From: Pseudomonadota bacterium
Lineage (GTDB): Bacteria > Pseudomonadota > Alphaproteobacteria > Rhodobacterales > Rhodobacteraceae
Assembly: GCA_963205235.1 (NCBI GenBank)
Contig: CAUJIP010000023.1
Location: 1 to 64,000 of the forward strand
Length of the DNA: 64,000 bases
Direction: 5' to 3'
The position numbers and the translations under genes were made by a program. This document shows, piece after piece, positions 33,795 to 42,605 of this stretch (position 1 is the first letter of the stretch; each line of letters begins with the position of its first letter). The notes beneath the pieces are model-generated. The model was given only the letters and a program-made list of their open reading frames with translations, had not been told where the DNA came from and made no database searches.

Positions 33795-34586
33795 TCATTC
33801 GCTGTCGAAACAGGCGGATCTGCCGTCTGCGGCAATGGTCTCGGCCCCGGCAAGATGCTGGCGCGCCATCTTCTTCACAAAGCTCGACGGCTCTGACGCG
33901 CTGCGCCCCTTTGGGTCGGGCAGGATCGCCGCCAGCCGCGCAGCCTGCACATCGGTCAGGTCCTTGGCGTCAACGCCAAAGTAGTGCTGCGCCGCCGCCT
34001 GCACGCCAAAGACACCTTCGCCGAATTCGGCCACGTTCAGATAGACTTCAAGAATGCGTTGCTTGGACCAAACAAGCTCAACCACCGGCGTCAGCACTGC
34101 CTCTAACGCCTTTCGCACATAGCTGCGGCCCTGCCACAGAAAGACGTTCTTCACCACTTGCTGGCTGATCGTGCTGGCCCCGCGGTTGCCGCCCTCATCA
34201 ATGGCCTCGCGGATCGCGGCCATATCAAAGCCCCAGTGGTTGCAGAAATTCGCATCCTCGGCCGCCACAGCCGCCCGGCCCATCACCGGAGCGATCTCGT
34301 CCCAGGACACCCAGTCCTTTTCGATCCCGCCCAGCCGCCAGGCCTCGCTTAGTTGGTAAAGATTGATCGGCGGGGGGACGATCCAGAACAGGAGGATCAG
34401 AAAGGCATAAAAGCCCGCAACAACCGACAGCCCGCGCCCGACCCATTTCAACGCTTTACGCAACCGCGAAGGCGGGGCCTTGGCTTCGACCTTTTCCGCA
34501 GCCTTGGCCTCGCTTGCAGGCTTGCGCTTGCGCTCTGTCGAAGCGGGCTTGTCCTTGGGGGTTTCTGCGGGTTTCTTCTCGGCCAT
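33795..34586 (-). CDS. mtgA: Monofunctional peptidoglycan glycosyltransferase
   Basis: MtgA polymerises lipid II into glycan strands in the periplasm. The 263-residue protein has a Lys/Ala/Glu-rich cytoplasmic tail (about 1-45), one membrane anchor (VVAGFYAFLILLFWIVPPP), and the GT51 motifs AAEDANFCNHWGFD with the catalytic glutamate, GASTISQQVVKNVFLW, RKALEAVLTPVVELVWSKQR and ILEVYLNVAEFGEGVFG. The tail is longer than in enteric MtgA. uppP elsewhere in the window feeds the same cell-wall cycle. Confidence 0.95.
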   Translation of the reverse strand: MAEKKPAETPKDKPASTERKRKPASEAKAAEKVEAKAPPSRLRKALKWVGRGLSVVAGFYAFLILLFWIVPPPINLYQLSEAWRLGGIEKDWVSWDEIAPVMGRAAVAAEDANFCNHWGFDMAAIREAIDEGGNRGASTISQQVVKNVFLWQGRSYVRKALEAVLTPVVELVWSKQRILEVYLNVAEFGEGVFGVQAAAQHYFGVDAKDLTDVQAARLAAILPDPKGRSASEPSSFVKKMARQHLAGAETIAADGRSACFDSE

Positions 34587-34640
34587 CTTCGTCCTTAGAC
34601 TCAGGTCCGCTTGTTACGTCAAGCCCCGAGACACACGGCC

Positions 34641-35162
34641 CTAGGCGTCTTGGTCCGACAGCGCGGCCGAGAAATCCGGGATGACATCGCACAGCGTTTC
34701 AAGCTCTGCCTCAACCTCGGCAGACAGCGTCGCGCGCATCACCCGGCCCGGAACATCAAGACTCGCAAGCCGTGCGATCACCGTCTTCGGCGGCAGGGCA
34801 CGAATGCGCATGCCAACAGCGGCCCCACCGGAAACCAGCGCCCCGGAAACATCACGGATGAAATCCAGGTCCAGCCCGGTTCTGCGGAACAGCGCGGCAA
34901 GACCCCTGTTCCTCTGCTTCTTCGGGTCCCGCTCATCCAGGAAAAGGCTGCCGATCAACAGACCCCAGCGCCCGTCGCCAAGCGGCTTTCCGGTGGCCTT
35001 CCACGCCGCCTGTTCAAGTGTGATCTCGCCCTCGGCCCTGCGGATGACCAGGATGACGTCCTCAAGCTCGGTCTTGGCTGCCAGTTGCAGCCCAACCAGC
35101 GCATCGCGCGCCGCCATCGCGGCGGCCTCGGTTGGGAAAGCGGTGATGATCAACTCGGACAC
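34641..35162 (-). CDS. DUF1269 family protein
   Basis: The 173-residue protein resembles DUF1269: an N-terminal ELIITAFPTEAAAMAARDAL, ELEDVILVIRRAEGEI, GLLIGSLFLDE, then GLDLDFIRDVSGALVSGGAAVGMRIR and VMRATLSAEVEAEL. Typical family members have a Gly/Ala-rich membrane-like segment between GxLIGxLF and the rest; here that place is polar (DPKKQRNRG), so this variant is probably soluble. Function is unknown. It begins with GTG, with GGAG 8 bases upstream, and is separated from gltB by a terminator. Confidence 0.75.
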   Translation of the reverse strand: MSELIITAFPTEAAAMAARDALVGLQLAAKTELEDVILVIRRAEGEITLEQAAWKATGKPLGDGRWGLLIGSLFLDERDPKKQRNRGLAALFRRTGLDLDFIRDVSGALVSGGAAVGMRIRALPPKTVIARLASLDVPGRVMRATLSAEVEAELETLCDVIPDFSAALSDQDA

Positions 35163-35289
35163 AGGCGCACTCCGGAATGGTTCCGCGCCAATCTAGTCGC
35201 GAGAAAAAAGCATAGGCAAGCCCGCATGATGGCCAAGCTGGGGCGCTTTGCCAATGCTTTGCCCAAATATCGGCCCATGGGCCGGGGAC

Positions 35290-35319
35290 TGCGCCCCGCC
35301 GTCGGATCGGCGGGGCGCA
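35290..35319 (-). terminator. Terminator hairpin of gltB
   Basis: A perfect 12-bp stem, TGCGCCCCGCCG (35290-35301) with CGGCGGGGCGCA (35308-35319), has a 6-base loop. It lies 3 bases beyond the gltB stop on the minus strand. No U-run follows, so it may work with Rho or protect the 3' end. Confidence 0.7.
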
Positions 35320-35321
35320 AG

Positions 35322-38300
35322 CTATTGCTCTGCCGGAACCTTGGCCACTTCGTCGCTAAGCGGATAGGGCAGACGCTGGACCATCTCCTTCGGGCAGACC
35401 TGCAAGAAGTTCTGCCGCTCCACCTCCCAGTCCGCAAGGATGCGTTCCGCGATGCGGCTGCCGGTTTCCTCATGGTGCCGCTGGATCAAGGATTTCAGCT
35501 GCATCTCCCAATGCGGATGACCAAGGGCAACCGGCAGGATGGTTTCCAGGTTCATGAAATCCTCGGCCACGCCTTCGGGGTCGTAGACATAGGCCATCCC
35601 GCCCGTCATCCCCGCCCCGAAGTTCGCACCGATCCGGCCAAGGATCACCGCGACACCGCCGGTCATGTATTCACACCCGTTCGAGCCGCAGCCTTCCACC
35701 ACGACCGAAGCGCCCGAGTTCCGCACCGCGAACCGCTCCCCAGCGCGACCGCTGGCAAACAGGAACCCGTCGGTCGCCCCGTACAGCACCGTGTTCCCGA
35801 TGATCGTGTTCTCCTCGGCCTTCAGCGGCGAGGACATCAGCGGCCGCACGGTGATCGTGCCACCCGACAGGCCTTTGCCGACATAGTCGTTGGCATCGCC
35901 CTGCACTTCCAGCTTGAGGCCCCTCACCGAGAACGCCCCCAGCGACTGCCCGCAAGACCCGGTCAGCTTCACCGTCAGATGGTCGGGTTGCAACGCGTTC
36001 CGCATCCCGAACTTCTTGACGATATGACTGCTGGCCCGCGTCCCGATGGTCCGCAAGGTGTTCCGCACGGCATAGGACAACTGCATCTTCTCGCCGTCCT
36101 CAAAGAACCGGTGACCGTCCTTGATGATCTCGGCGTCCAGCGTGTCCGGCACGGCGTTCCGGGGCTTGGTCCGGTCATAGGTGATCGCCCGAGCGCCATC
36201 GACCGAGATCAGCATCGGGTTCAGGTCAAGGTCGTCGAGGTTGGCCGCACCGCGCGAAACCTGGGTCAAGAGGTCGGCACGCCCGATGATCTCGTCCATG
36301 CTCCGCGCGCCAATCGACGCAAGAATTTCCCGCACCTCCTGAGCATAGAAGGTAATCAGGTTCACCACCTTGTCCGCCGACCCGGTGAACTTCGCCCGCA
36401 AGGCCTCGTTCTGAGTACACACCCCCACCGGACATGTGTTCGACTGGCACTGCCGCACCATGATGCAGCCCATCGCGATCAGCGCGGCTGTGCCGATGCC
36501 GTATTCCTCGGCCCCCATCATCGCCGCCATGACGATATCCCGGCCCGTCCGCAAGCCACCGTCCGTGCGCAGCGTCACCCGTTCCCGCAGGTTGTTCATC
36601 GCCAACACCTGATGCGCCTCGGTCAGGCCCATCTCCCACGGCAGGCCCGCGTACTTGATCGAAGTGGCCGGAGAAGCCCCCGTCCCGCCGTTGTGGCCCG
36701 AGATCAGGATCACATCCGCCTTGGCTTTCGCCACGCCCGCCGCGATGGTCCCGACGCCACTGGACGACACCAGCTTCACCGTCACCTTGGCGCGCGGGTT
36801 GATCTGCTTCAGGTCGTAGATCAGCTGCGCGAGGTCCTCGATCGAATAGATATCGTGGTGCGGCGGCGGGCTGATCAGCGTCACACCCGGCGTCGAATGC
36901 CGAAGCCGCGCGATCAGCGCCGTGACCTTCATCCCCGGCAGCTGGCCACCCTCACCGGGCTTGGCCCCTTGGGCCACCTTGATTTCCAACTCCTCACAGG
37001 CGTTCAAATACTCCGCCGTCACGCCAAAGCGCCCCGACGCGACCTGCTTGATCTTGGCCGAGGGGTTGTCCCCGTTCGGCTCGGGCACGAAATGCGCCGG
37101 GTCCTCGCCACCCTCGCCCGAGTCCGACTTCGCCCCGATCCGGTTCATCGCCACGTTCAGCGTCTTGTGCGCCTCGGGCGACAAGGCCCCCAGCGACATC
37201 CCCGGCGTCACGAAGCGCTTGCGGATCGAGGTGATCGACTCCACCTCCTCAATCGGCACCGGCTTGCCCAGCGTCTTGATATCCAGAAGGTCCCGCAGAT
37301 GGATCGGCGGGTTCGCCCGCATCGCGGCGGAGTATTGCTTCCACAGGTCATAGCTGGCCCGGTCGCAGGCCGATTGCAGCATGTGCATCGTCTGGGCTTC
37401 CCAGGCGTGCTTTTCGCCCGACCGCCGCGCCTTGTAGAAGCCGCCGATGGGCAGCACGTCCGCGCCCCCCAGCCAGCCCTTGCGGTGGGCTTCCTCCAGC
37501 TTCTGCTCAACGCCCGTGAGACCAATCCCCGAGATACGCGACTGCATCCCCGGGAAATACTCGGCCACCATCGCACGGCTAAGACCCACGGCCTCAAAGT
37601 TCAGCCCACCCCGATAGGAGGAGATCACCGAAATCCCCATCTTCGACATGATCTTCAGAAGACCCGCATCGATGGCATCGCGATACCGCCGCATCGCATC
37701 GGTCAGGCTGCCCTCGATAAGCCCGCGCGAAATCCGGTCCGCAATCGAATCCTGCGCCAGATAGGCGTTCACCGTTGTCGCCCCGCAACCGATCAGCACC
37801 GCGAAATAATGCGGGTCAATGCACTCCGCCGACCGCACGTTGATGCTGCAGAACGTCCGCAGCCCCTTGCGCGTCAGCCACGAATGCACCGCCGACGTGG
37901 CAAGGATCATCGGCATCCCCACCTTGTCCGGCCCCTGATGTTCGTCCGTCAGCACCAACTGCCCCGCGCCCGACCGCACGGCATCCTCGGCTTCCGCCCG
38001 GATACGCTCCAACCCGACGCGCAGGTCGTCCAGCCCCTCTCCCACCGGGAAGGTGCAGTCGATGAAGGCCACCTGATCGCCAAAACGCTCGACCATCACC
38101 TCGAATTCCGCGGTGGCGACGAAGGGGCTTTCCAGCACCAGAATCTCGGCTTGCGCGTTGGTCTCGTCCAGCACGTTGCGCAGGTTGCCGAACCGCGTTT
38201 TCAACGACATCACGCGCCCTTCACGAAGCGAGTCGATGGGCGGGTTCGTCACCTGGCTGAAGTTCTGCCGGAAGTAATGCGACAAGGGCCGATAGACCGA

Positions 38301-39875
38301 CGACAGCACCGCAGGCGGCGTGTCATCACCCATCGAGGCGACCATTTCCTTGCCGTCCTCGGCCATCGGGGCCAGAACCTGCTCCAGCTCCTCGACCGTG
38401 AATCCCGCTGCAATCTGCCGCTTGCGCAGGTCTGACCCGGTATAGGTCTGCGTTTCCGGCACGTCCTTGAGAAGCGCGTTCAGGTCAACGATCTTGCCCA
38501 CCCATTCGCCATAGGGCTGCGCGGCGGCAAGTTTGTCTTTCATTTCAATGTCGTGGTAAAGCTTGCCCTCGGCCATATCGACGGCGATCATCTGACCCGG
38601 CCCAAGCGCGCCCTTTTCGCGGATCGTCGATTCATCGACCGGCACCATCCCGGCTTCCGAGCCCGCGATCAGCATCCCGTCGCCCGTCACCACATAGCGC
38701 ATCGGACGCAGACCGTTGCGGTCCAGACCGCCACAGACCCACCGGCCATCGGTCATCGCCAAAGCCGCCGGACCATCCCACGGCTCGATGACCGAGTTGC
38801 AGTAGGAATACATGTCAGCCCAGGCCTTGGGCATGTTCACCGTCTGCTTCGACCAGGCCTCCGGCACCAGCATCGTCTTGGCCATGGGGGCACTGCGGCC
38901 CGACCGCACCAGCACCTCGAACACCGCATCCAGCGCGCCACTGTCCGACGTGCCACCCGGAATGATCGGCTTGATATCCTCCGCCGCCTCGCCAAAGTTC
39001 GCAGAAGCCATGCGGATTTCATGGCTTTTCATCCAGTTGACGTTCCCCTTCAGCGTGTTGATCTCGCCGTTGTGCGCCAGCATCCGGAACGGCTGCGCCA
39101 GCCACCACTGCGGGAAGGTGTTCGTCGAGTACCGCTGGTGATAGATCGCGAAGGCAGACTCGAACCGCTCGTCCATCAGGTCGGGGTAGAAGGTCGCCAC
39201 CTGCTCGGCCAGCATCATCCCCTTGTAGATGATCGACCGGCAGGACAGCGAACACAGGTACATCCCCGCGATGCCCGAGGCCGTCGCCGCCTTCTCGATC
39301 CGGCGGCGGATGATGTACAGTTCCCGCTCGAACTGCTCCTGGTCGATGTCCTTTTCGCAGCGGATCAGGATCTGCTCGATCTCGGGCCGGGTCGCGTTGG
39401 CCTTGTCGCCAAGGACGCTGACATCCACCGGCACATGCCGCCAGCCATAGATGTAATGCCCCATCCGCAGCACTTCGGTCTCGACAATCGTCCGGCAACG
39501 TTCCTGCGCGCCGAAATCCGTCCGCGGCAGGAAAACCTGCCCCACGGCAATCAGCTTTTTCGCATCGGGTTCATGTCCGGTGCGGCGGACCTGGTCGTAG
39601 AAAAACTTGACCGGAATCTGCACATGGATGCCCGCCCCGTCGCCAGTCTTGCCATCCGCATCCACCGCGCCCCGGTGCCAGACCGCCTTCAGCGCGTTGA
39701 TCCCGTTTTCCACGACCTTGCGCGAGGGCTTGCCGCTGATCGACACGACCAGCCCGACGCCGCAGGAGGAATGCTCATCCTCGGTCTTGTAAAGCCCGTT
39801 CGTGTCCAGCCATTCACGCTTGGCTTCCTCGGCCCGAACATATTCGGCTCCCCAGGCATCATCGAACTTGGTCAT
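35322..39875 (-). CDS. gltB: Glutamate synthase (NADPH) large subunit
   Basis: GltB makes glutamate from 2-oxoglutarate and glutamine-derived ammonia, with electrons from GltD. The 1517-residue protein has a short propeptide ending before Cys38 (EDEHSSCGVGLV), the nucleophile of the class II amidotransferase domain, a central domain, an FMN domain with ISGHNGGTGASPATS and the [3Fe-4S] ligands CIMVRQCQSNTCPVGVC, and the C-terminal beta-helix. GAGGA abuts ATG 39881 but is 7 bases from ATG 39875, which I prefer. It is last in a minus-strand run that begins with gltD; four other genes lie between. Confidence 0.97.
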   Translation of the reverse strand: MTKFDDAWGAEYVRAEEAKREWLDTNGLYKTEDEHSSCGVGLVVSISGKPSRKVVENGINALKAVWHRGAVDADGKTGDGAGIHVQIPVKFFYDQVRRTGHEPDAKKLIAVGQVFLPRTDFGAQERCRTIVETEVLRMGHYIYGWRHVPVDVSVLGDKANATRPEIEQILIRCEKDIDQEQFERELYIIRRRIEKAATASGIAGMYLCSLSCRSIIYKGMMLAEQVATFYPDLMDERFESAFAIYHQRYSTNTFPQWWLAQPFRMLAHNGEINTLKGNVNWMKSHEIRMASANFGEAAEDIKPIIPGGTSDSGALDAVFEVLVRSGRSAPMAKTMLVPEAWSKQTVNMPKAWADMYSYCNSVIEPWDGPAALAMTDGRWVCGGLDRNGLRPMRYVVTGDGMLIAGSEAGMVPVDESTIREKGALGPGQMIAVDMAEGKLYHDIEMKDKLAAAQPYGEWVGKIVDLNALLKDVPETQTYTGSDLRKRQIAAGFTVEELEQVLAPMAEDGKEMVASMGDDTPPAVLSSVYRPLSHYFRQNFSQVTNPPIDSLREGRVMSLKTRFGNLRNVLDETNAQAEILVLESPFVATAEFEVMVERFGDQVAFIDCTFPVGEGLDDLRVGLERIRAEAEDAVRSGAGQLVLTDEHQGPDKVGMPMILATSAVHSWLTRKGLRTFCSINVRSAECIDPHYFAVLIGCGATTVNAYLAQDSIADRISRGLIEGSLTDAMRRYRDAIDAGLLKIMSKMGISVISSYRGGLNFEAVGLSRAMVAEYFPGMQSRISGIGLTGVEQKLEEAHRKGWLGGADVLPIGGFYKARRSGEKHAWEAQTMHMLQSACDRASYDLWKQYSAAMRANPPIHLRDLLDIKTLGKPVPIEEVESITSIRKRFVTPGMSLGALSPEAHKTLNVAMNRIGAKSDSGEGGEDPAHFVPEPNGDNPSAKIKQVASGRFGVTAEYLNACEELEIKVAQGAKPGEGGQLPGMKVTALIARLRHSTPGVTLISPPPHHDIYSIEDLAQLIYDLKQINPRAKVTVKLVSSSGVGTIAAGVAKAKADVILISGHNGGTGASPATSIKYAGLPWEMGLTEAHQVLAMNNLRERVTLRTDGGLRTGRDIVMAAMMGAEEYGIGTAALIAMGCIMVRQCQSNTCPVGVCTQNEALRAKFTGSADKVVNLITFYAQEVREILASIGARSMDEIIGRADLLTQVSRGAANLDDLDLNPMLISVDGARAITYDRTKPRNAVPDTLDAEIIKDGHRFFEDGEKMQLSYAVRNTLRTIGTRASSHIVKKFGMRNALQPDHLTVKLTGSCGQSLGAFSVRGLKLEVQGDANDYVGKGLSGGTITVRPLMSSPLKAEENTIIGNTVLYGATDGFLFASGRAGERFAVRNSGASVVVEGCGSNGCEYMTGGVAVILGRIGANFGAGMTGGMAYVYDPEGVAEDFMNLETILPVALGHPHWEMQLKSLIQRHHEETGSRIAERILADWEVERQNFLQVCPKEMVQRLPYPLSDEVAKVPAEQ

Positions 39876-39911
39876 GGTCATTCCTCGCTTCGTTTTCCGT
39901 TCGCCGGTCCA

Positions 39912-40712
39912 TCAGGCCAGCGTCAAATCCAGTGGTGTTTCCAGCCTGCGGCTGATGCCTTCCAGCGCCGTGCGGTCCCCGGTCCACAGTGCCGACGTCA
40001 GCCCTGCCAATTGCCCCTGCGCCTTAAGCCAGCGGGCGACATCATGCTTCTGGCCCGGCACGATCACGATCCTGACATGCGACGCATCGGGCAGGCGCTG
40101 GCGCAGATGGCCCAGTTGAATCCGGTCATCTTCATCGCTGTCGCCATAGACAAGATTGAACTCCGTCCCCTTGGCCGCCATGATCGCTGTCAGGTCGCGT
40201 TCGACCTCGGGCATGATCCGATGCCGGTTGGCGGCCCAGGTCGGCCGATCGATCACCTCGTCCCGCAGCAGGATCTGCGGCACGAAGGCAACCACCTTTG
40301 AAATCGGCAGACGATCCCGAAACAGGATTGCCCCAAAGCCGCCCATCGAATTGCCAATCGACCAGACCGTTTCGATGCCCTGCGCCGCGATGACCTTGCG
40401 AACCAAGGCCGCGAGCTTGTCACGCAGACCGGGCCGGGAATACCAGCTCCACCAACGGTCATTGATGAACAGCACATGGTCTTGACCCTGATCCGAGGCA
40501 TTGGCCCGAAACTCCAGCCGGTCAGGATGCAAGGCCTTGCGCTGGATACTCAGGAAGACCAGCACCAACCGCGAGCTGCGCCCGGGCAACCAGGCCACGG
40601 CCAAACCCCGGTCGCGATGAATCATCTGCGGCTCACCCACCGGCGCGTGCCCGGTCAGCCGCCGCCGCAAGCTCTGCACCCACCAGACCGGACTGATGCG
40701 TTGACGCTTCAT
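39912..40712 (-). CDS. Alpha/beta-hydrolase-like protein
   Basis: The 266-residue protein has an alpha/beta-hydrolase pattern: a central strand leading to SIGNSMGGFGAILFRDRLP with a nucleophile-elbow serine, VAFVPQILLRDE, an acidic residue in LVYGDSDEDDRIQ and a histidine in VIVPGQKHDVARW. WWSWYSRPG is unusual. No signal peptide is seen. I cannot name a substrate; similar frames occur with capsule or surface glycan genes, but nothing here supports that. It lies between the GFA gene (6-base gap) and gltB (36 bases). Confidence 0.65.
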   Translation of the reverse strand: MKRQRISPVWWVQSLRRRLTGHAPVGEPQMIHRDRGLAVAWLPGRSSRLVLVFLSIQRKALHPDRLEFRANASDQGQDHVLFINDRWWSWYSRPGLRDKLAALVRKVIAAQGIETVWSIGNSMGGFGAILFRDRLPISKVVAFVPQILLRDEVIDRPTWAANRHRIMPEVERDLTAIMAAKGTEFNLVYGDSDEDDRIQLGHLRQRLPDASHVRIVIVPGQKHDVARWLKAQGQLAGLTSALWTGDRTALEGISRRLETPLDLTLA

Positions 40713-40718
40713 CCCGCC

Positions 40719-41165
40719 CTACGCCCCCGCCAGCATCGGAAACTTGGCGTGAACCTCGGCGCGGGTCAGGACTGTCCGCCCCTCGCCCGCATAGGCAAAG
40801 CTGTCAGGCTTTTCGTCGATGTAGATTTCGTTGACCAAGGTCAACCCATTGGCATCATCCAGAATGCCCACCGGCAGTTCCAGATTGCCGGACATCGGCC
40901 CATCGACCGTGATCCGATAGTAAAGCCCCGACCCGCAATCCTTGCACCAGGCCCGTTCCGCCCAGGCGCTGGTCTGCCGTTTCGCGATATGCTCTGAACC
41001 GGTCCAGACGACATCCGCCTCGGGCACGGTGATCCCCATCAGCGCCGATCCGGTCCACCTGCGGCACATCTGACAATGGCAGACGCCAAAGGTGCTGCGC
41101 GTCAGCCGTGCCGTAAACCGCACCGCCCCGCACAGGCAACCGCCGGTTCTTGCCTCACTGGTCAT
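40719..41165 (-). CDS. GFA family protein, canonical zinc motif
   Basis: The 148-residue protein has the complete GFA fold signature: TGGCLCGAVRFTA, GVCHCQMCRRWTGSA and WCKDCGSGLYY. These are the cysteine ligands for structural and catalytic zinc. The family name derives from glutathione-dependent formaldehyde activation, but most members lack assigned substrates. It overlaps the 3' end of the secreted-protein gene upstream by 11 bases and belongs to the gltD-gltB run. Compared with the GFA protein at 12123-12563 it keeps all expected cysteines. Confidence 0.9.
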   Translation of the reverse strand: MTSEARTGGCLCGAVRFTARLTRSTFGVCHCQMCRRWTGSALMGITVPEADVVWTGSEHIAKRQTSAWAERAWCKDCGSGLYYRITVDGPMSGNLELPVGILDDANGLTLVNEIYIDEKPDSFAYAGEGRTVLTRAEVHAKFPMLAGA

Positions 41166-41841
41166 AAGACGCCCTCCAGACCGGAAGTGAGGCCGTCAGA
41201 GCGTCGCAATCGTATTTCGGCTGGGTCTCCAGAAACCCCTCCTCGCCCGGAAAGGCGAATTCCACCGGGCTTGCATCCAGGGGCAACCACTTGCCGTCGC
41301 CCAGATCCCGCTCTCCCGCCCCGCCAAGAAAGCTGCGCCAATCGGGGTTGATGAACTCGTTCCCCCGTGACCGGCCCACAACCGTGCCTGCCCGGTCGTA
41401 TTCGGTATAGTCGATCTCGGTCTGCAACAGCGTGACCCCGTCGATCACGACTTCCTTGCCGGTCAACCGGTCAAAGCCTGAAAAGCGACTGCCCGTCCCG
41501 TCATCGCGCGACACGCTGAAGTCCGCCGTGTCCAGACCTGATGCAAGAAGGTTCGTGATGTTGGCCGGATCGGCGGGGCCCGCATCCAAAAGCTGACGGG
41601 TCTGGCCATAGCTTTCCAGCCACTGCCCCTCGCTGTCGATGTGGGAATAGAAGAACTCGCCCTCCTGCCCCATGTCGACCCGCCACTGATCCCCCGCCGG
41701 TTCCCCCTCACACCGGTAAAGATGCGACACGATGCAGGATTTCGACTGCACCGTCACATAAGCCGCACACCCCGCAGGCGGGGTCCAGGTCCCGGCCACC
41801 GCAGGCGCGGTCAACAGCGCAAGGGAAATCGCCCAACGCAT
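41155..41841 (-). CDS. Secreted protein of unknown function, paralogue B
   Basis: The 228-residue protein has a signal peptide (MRWAISLALLTAPAVAG) and no other membrane segment. It shares an architecture with the adjacent 41844-42491 gene: an N-terminal block with Cys25, Cys36 and Cys44 (GCAAYVTVQSKSCIVSHLYRC is 21 residues, so only key residues are given: G-C-x5-Q-S-x2-C-x7-C), a central beta-rich region, and the C-terminal block PVEFAFPGEEGF followed by a last Cys (KYDCD). Four shared cysteines suggest two disulfides in the periplasm. The pair probably arose by duplication. Function is unknown. Confidence 0.7.
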   Translation of the reverse strand: MRWAISLALLTAPAVAGTWTPPAGCAAYVTVQSKSCIVSHLYRCEGEPAGDQWRVDMGQEGEFFYSHIDSEGQWLESYGQTRQLLDAGPADPANITNLLASGLDTADFSVSRDDGTGSRFSGFDRLTGKEVVIDGVTLLQTEIDYTEYDRAGTVVGRSRGNEFINPDWRSFLGGAGERDLGDGKWLPLDASPVEFAFPGEEGFLETQPKYDCDALTASLPVWRASYDQ

Positions 41842-41843
41842 GC

Positions 41844-42491
41844 CTACCCCTCGCAGCCGTACAGCGGGATCAGAGAGTCTGCACCCTCTTCCCCCGGAAA
41901 CAGGAAATCGACGGGGGTGCGGTCCATCATGACCTTGCCGGTGGCCCGCTCGCTTGAAACGGTGTTCAGCATCAGGCCAAGCTCGGGATCATAAAGCAGA
42001 AGATTGTCCATTTCCGGGCTGGTCGACCCGTTCGGGAAGTTGATCGTTTCAATACGCTGGAACTCGCGCAGGCTGCGGCCATCGATTTCGACGACCTTGT
42101 CGGTCGAGGCCATGGTGCCCACGGTCGACAGGGTGGTGCCATCGTCAAACATCACCTTGTAGTCAAAACTGTCCGATTCACCGGCAATCAGTTTTTCAAG
42201 CTCTGCCGGGTCGCCGTTGGCGTCCAGCGTGCCGCGCGGCTTGTCCTTGCCGGTCATCATCACTTGCGGCATTCCGCTCAGATCAAGGACCGTCAGACTG
42301 ATCGGCCCTTTCGGACCGTGGCTGGCAACCCAGCGCAAAGGTTGGGTGTCGGATGTGCAGGTAAAGACCTGCCGGACCGTGCAGCCCTGACTTTGGATCG
42401 TGACTAGTGGCGTGCAGCCCGGCGGCACGTCTTGCGCCAACGCCGGGGCAGCGACCAAAGGCAGCAGGCAGAAAACCCAGGTCATGTTCAT
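41844..42491 (-). CDS. Secreted protein of unknown function, paralogue A
   Basis: The 215-residue protein has a signal peptide (MNMTWVFCLLPLVAAPALAQ) with likely cleavage after ALA. Cys26, Cys37 and Cys45 align with the three N-terminal cysteines of the next gene (VTIQS versus VTVQS between them), and PVDFLFPGEEGADSL plus a terminal LYGCEG match its C-terminus. Between them the two have diverged. It starts 114 bases after the gltD stop, and an 11-bp-period triple repeat sits in that gap. The two genes are 2 bases apart and must be co-transcribed. I recognise no domain. Confidence 0.7.
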   Translation of the reverse strand: MNMTWVFCLLPLVAAPALAQDVPPGCTPLVTIQSQGCTVRQVFTCTSDTQPLRWVASHGPKGPISLTVLDLSGMPQVMMTGKDKPRGTLDANGDPAELEKLIAGESDSFDYKVMFDDGTTLSTVGTMASTDKVVEIDGRSLREFQRIETINFPNGSTSPEMDNLLLYDPELGLMLNTVSSERATGKVMMDRTPVDFLFPGEEGADSLIPLYGCEG

Positions 42492-42566
42492 CGCCGTTCC
42501 CCTTGTCTGATCAGGTCACCGTGCCTGCCATAAAATCTCCCCCGCATCCGCCGTGCCGCCCAACAG

Positions 42567-42595
42567 GGAAGACAAAAGGAAGACGGAAGGAAGAC
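42567..42595. promoter_or_regulatory. Three GGAAGAC repeats with 11-bp period
   Basis: GGAAGAC begins at 42567, 42578 and 42589, exactly one helical turn apart. The array lies between the gltD stop and the start of the secreted-protein pair. Such phased repeats usually mark a multimeric regulator site, but no protein is known here and the array could be a slippage product. Confidence 0.45.
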
Positions 42596-42605
42596 GCTTT
42601 CTTGC

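Noticed and set aside
34611-38435. A plus-strand open frame of 1274 codons opposite gltB
   Set aside because: High G+C at third codon positions leaves few antisense stops. The frame has Arg/His/Pro/Gln-rich shadow composition and no ribosome binding site, and gltB is unmistakable.
38553-40301. A plus-strand frame of 582 codons antisense to gltB and the hydrolase
   Set aside because: Same composition artefact; spans two real genes on the other strand.
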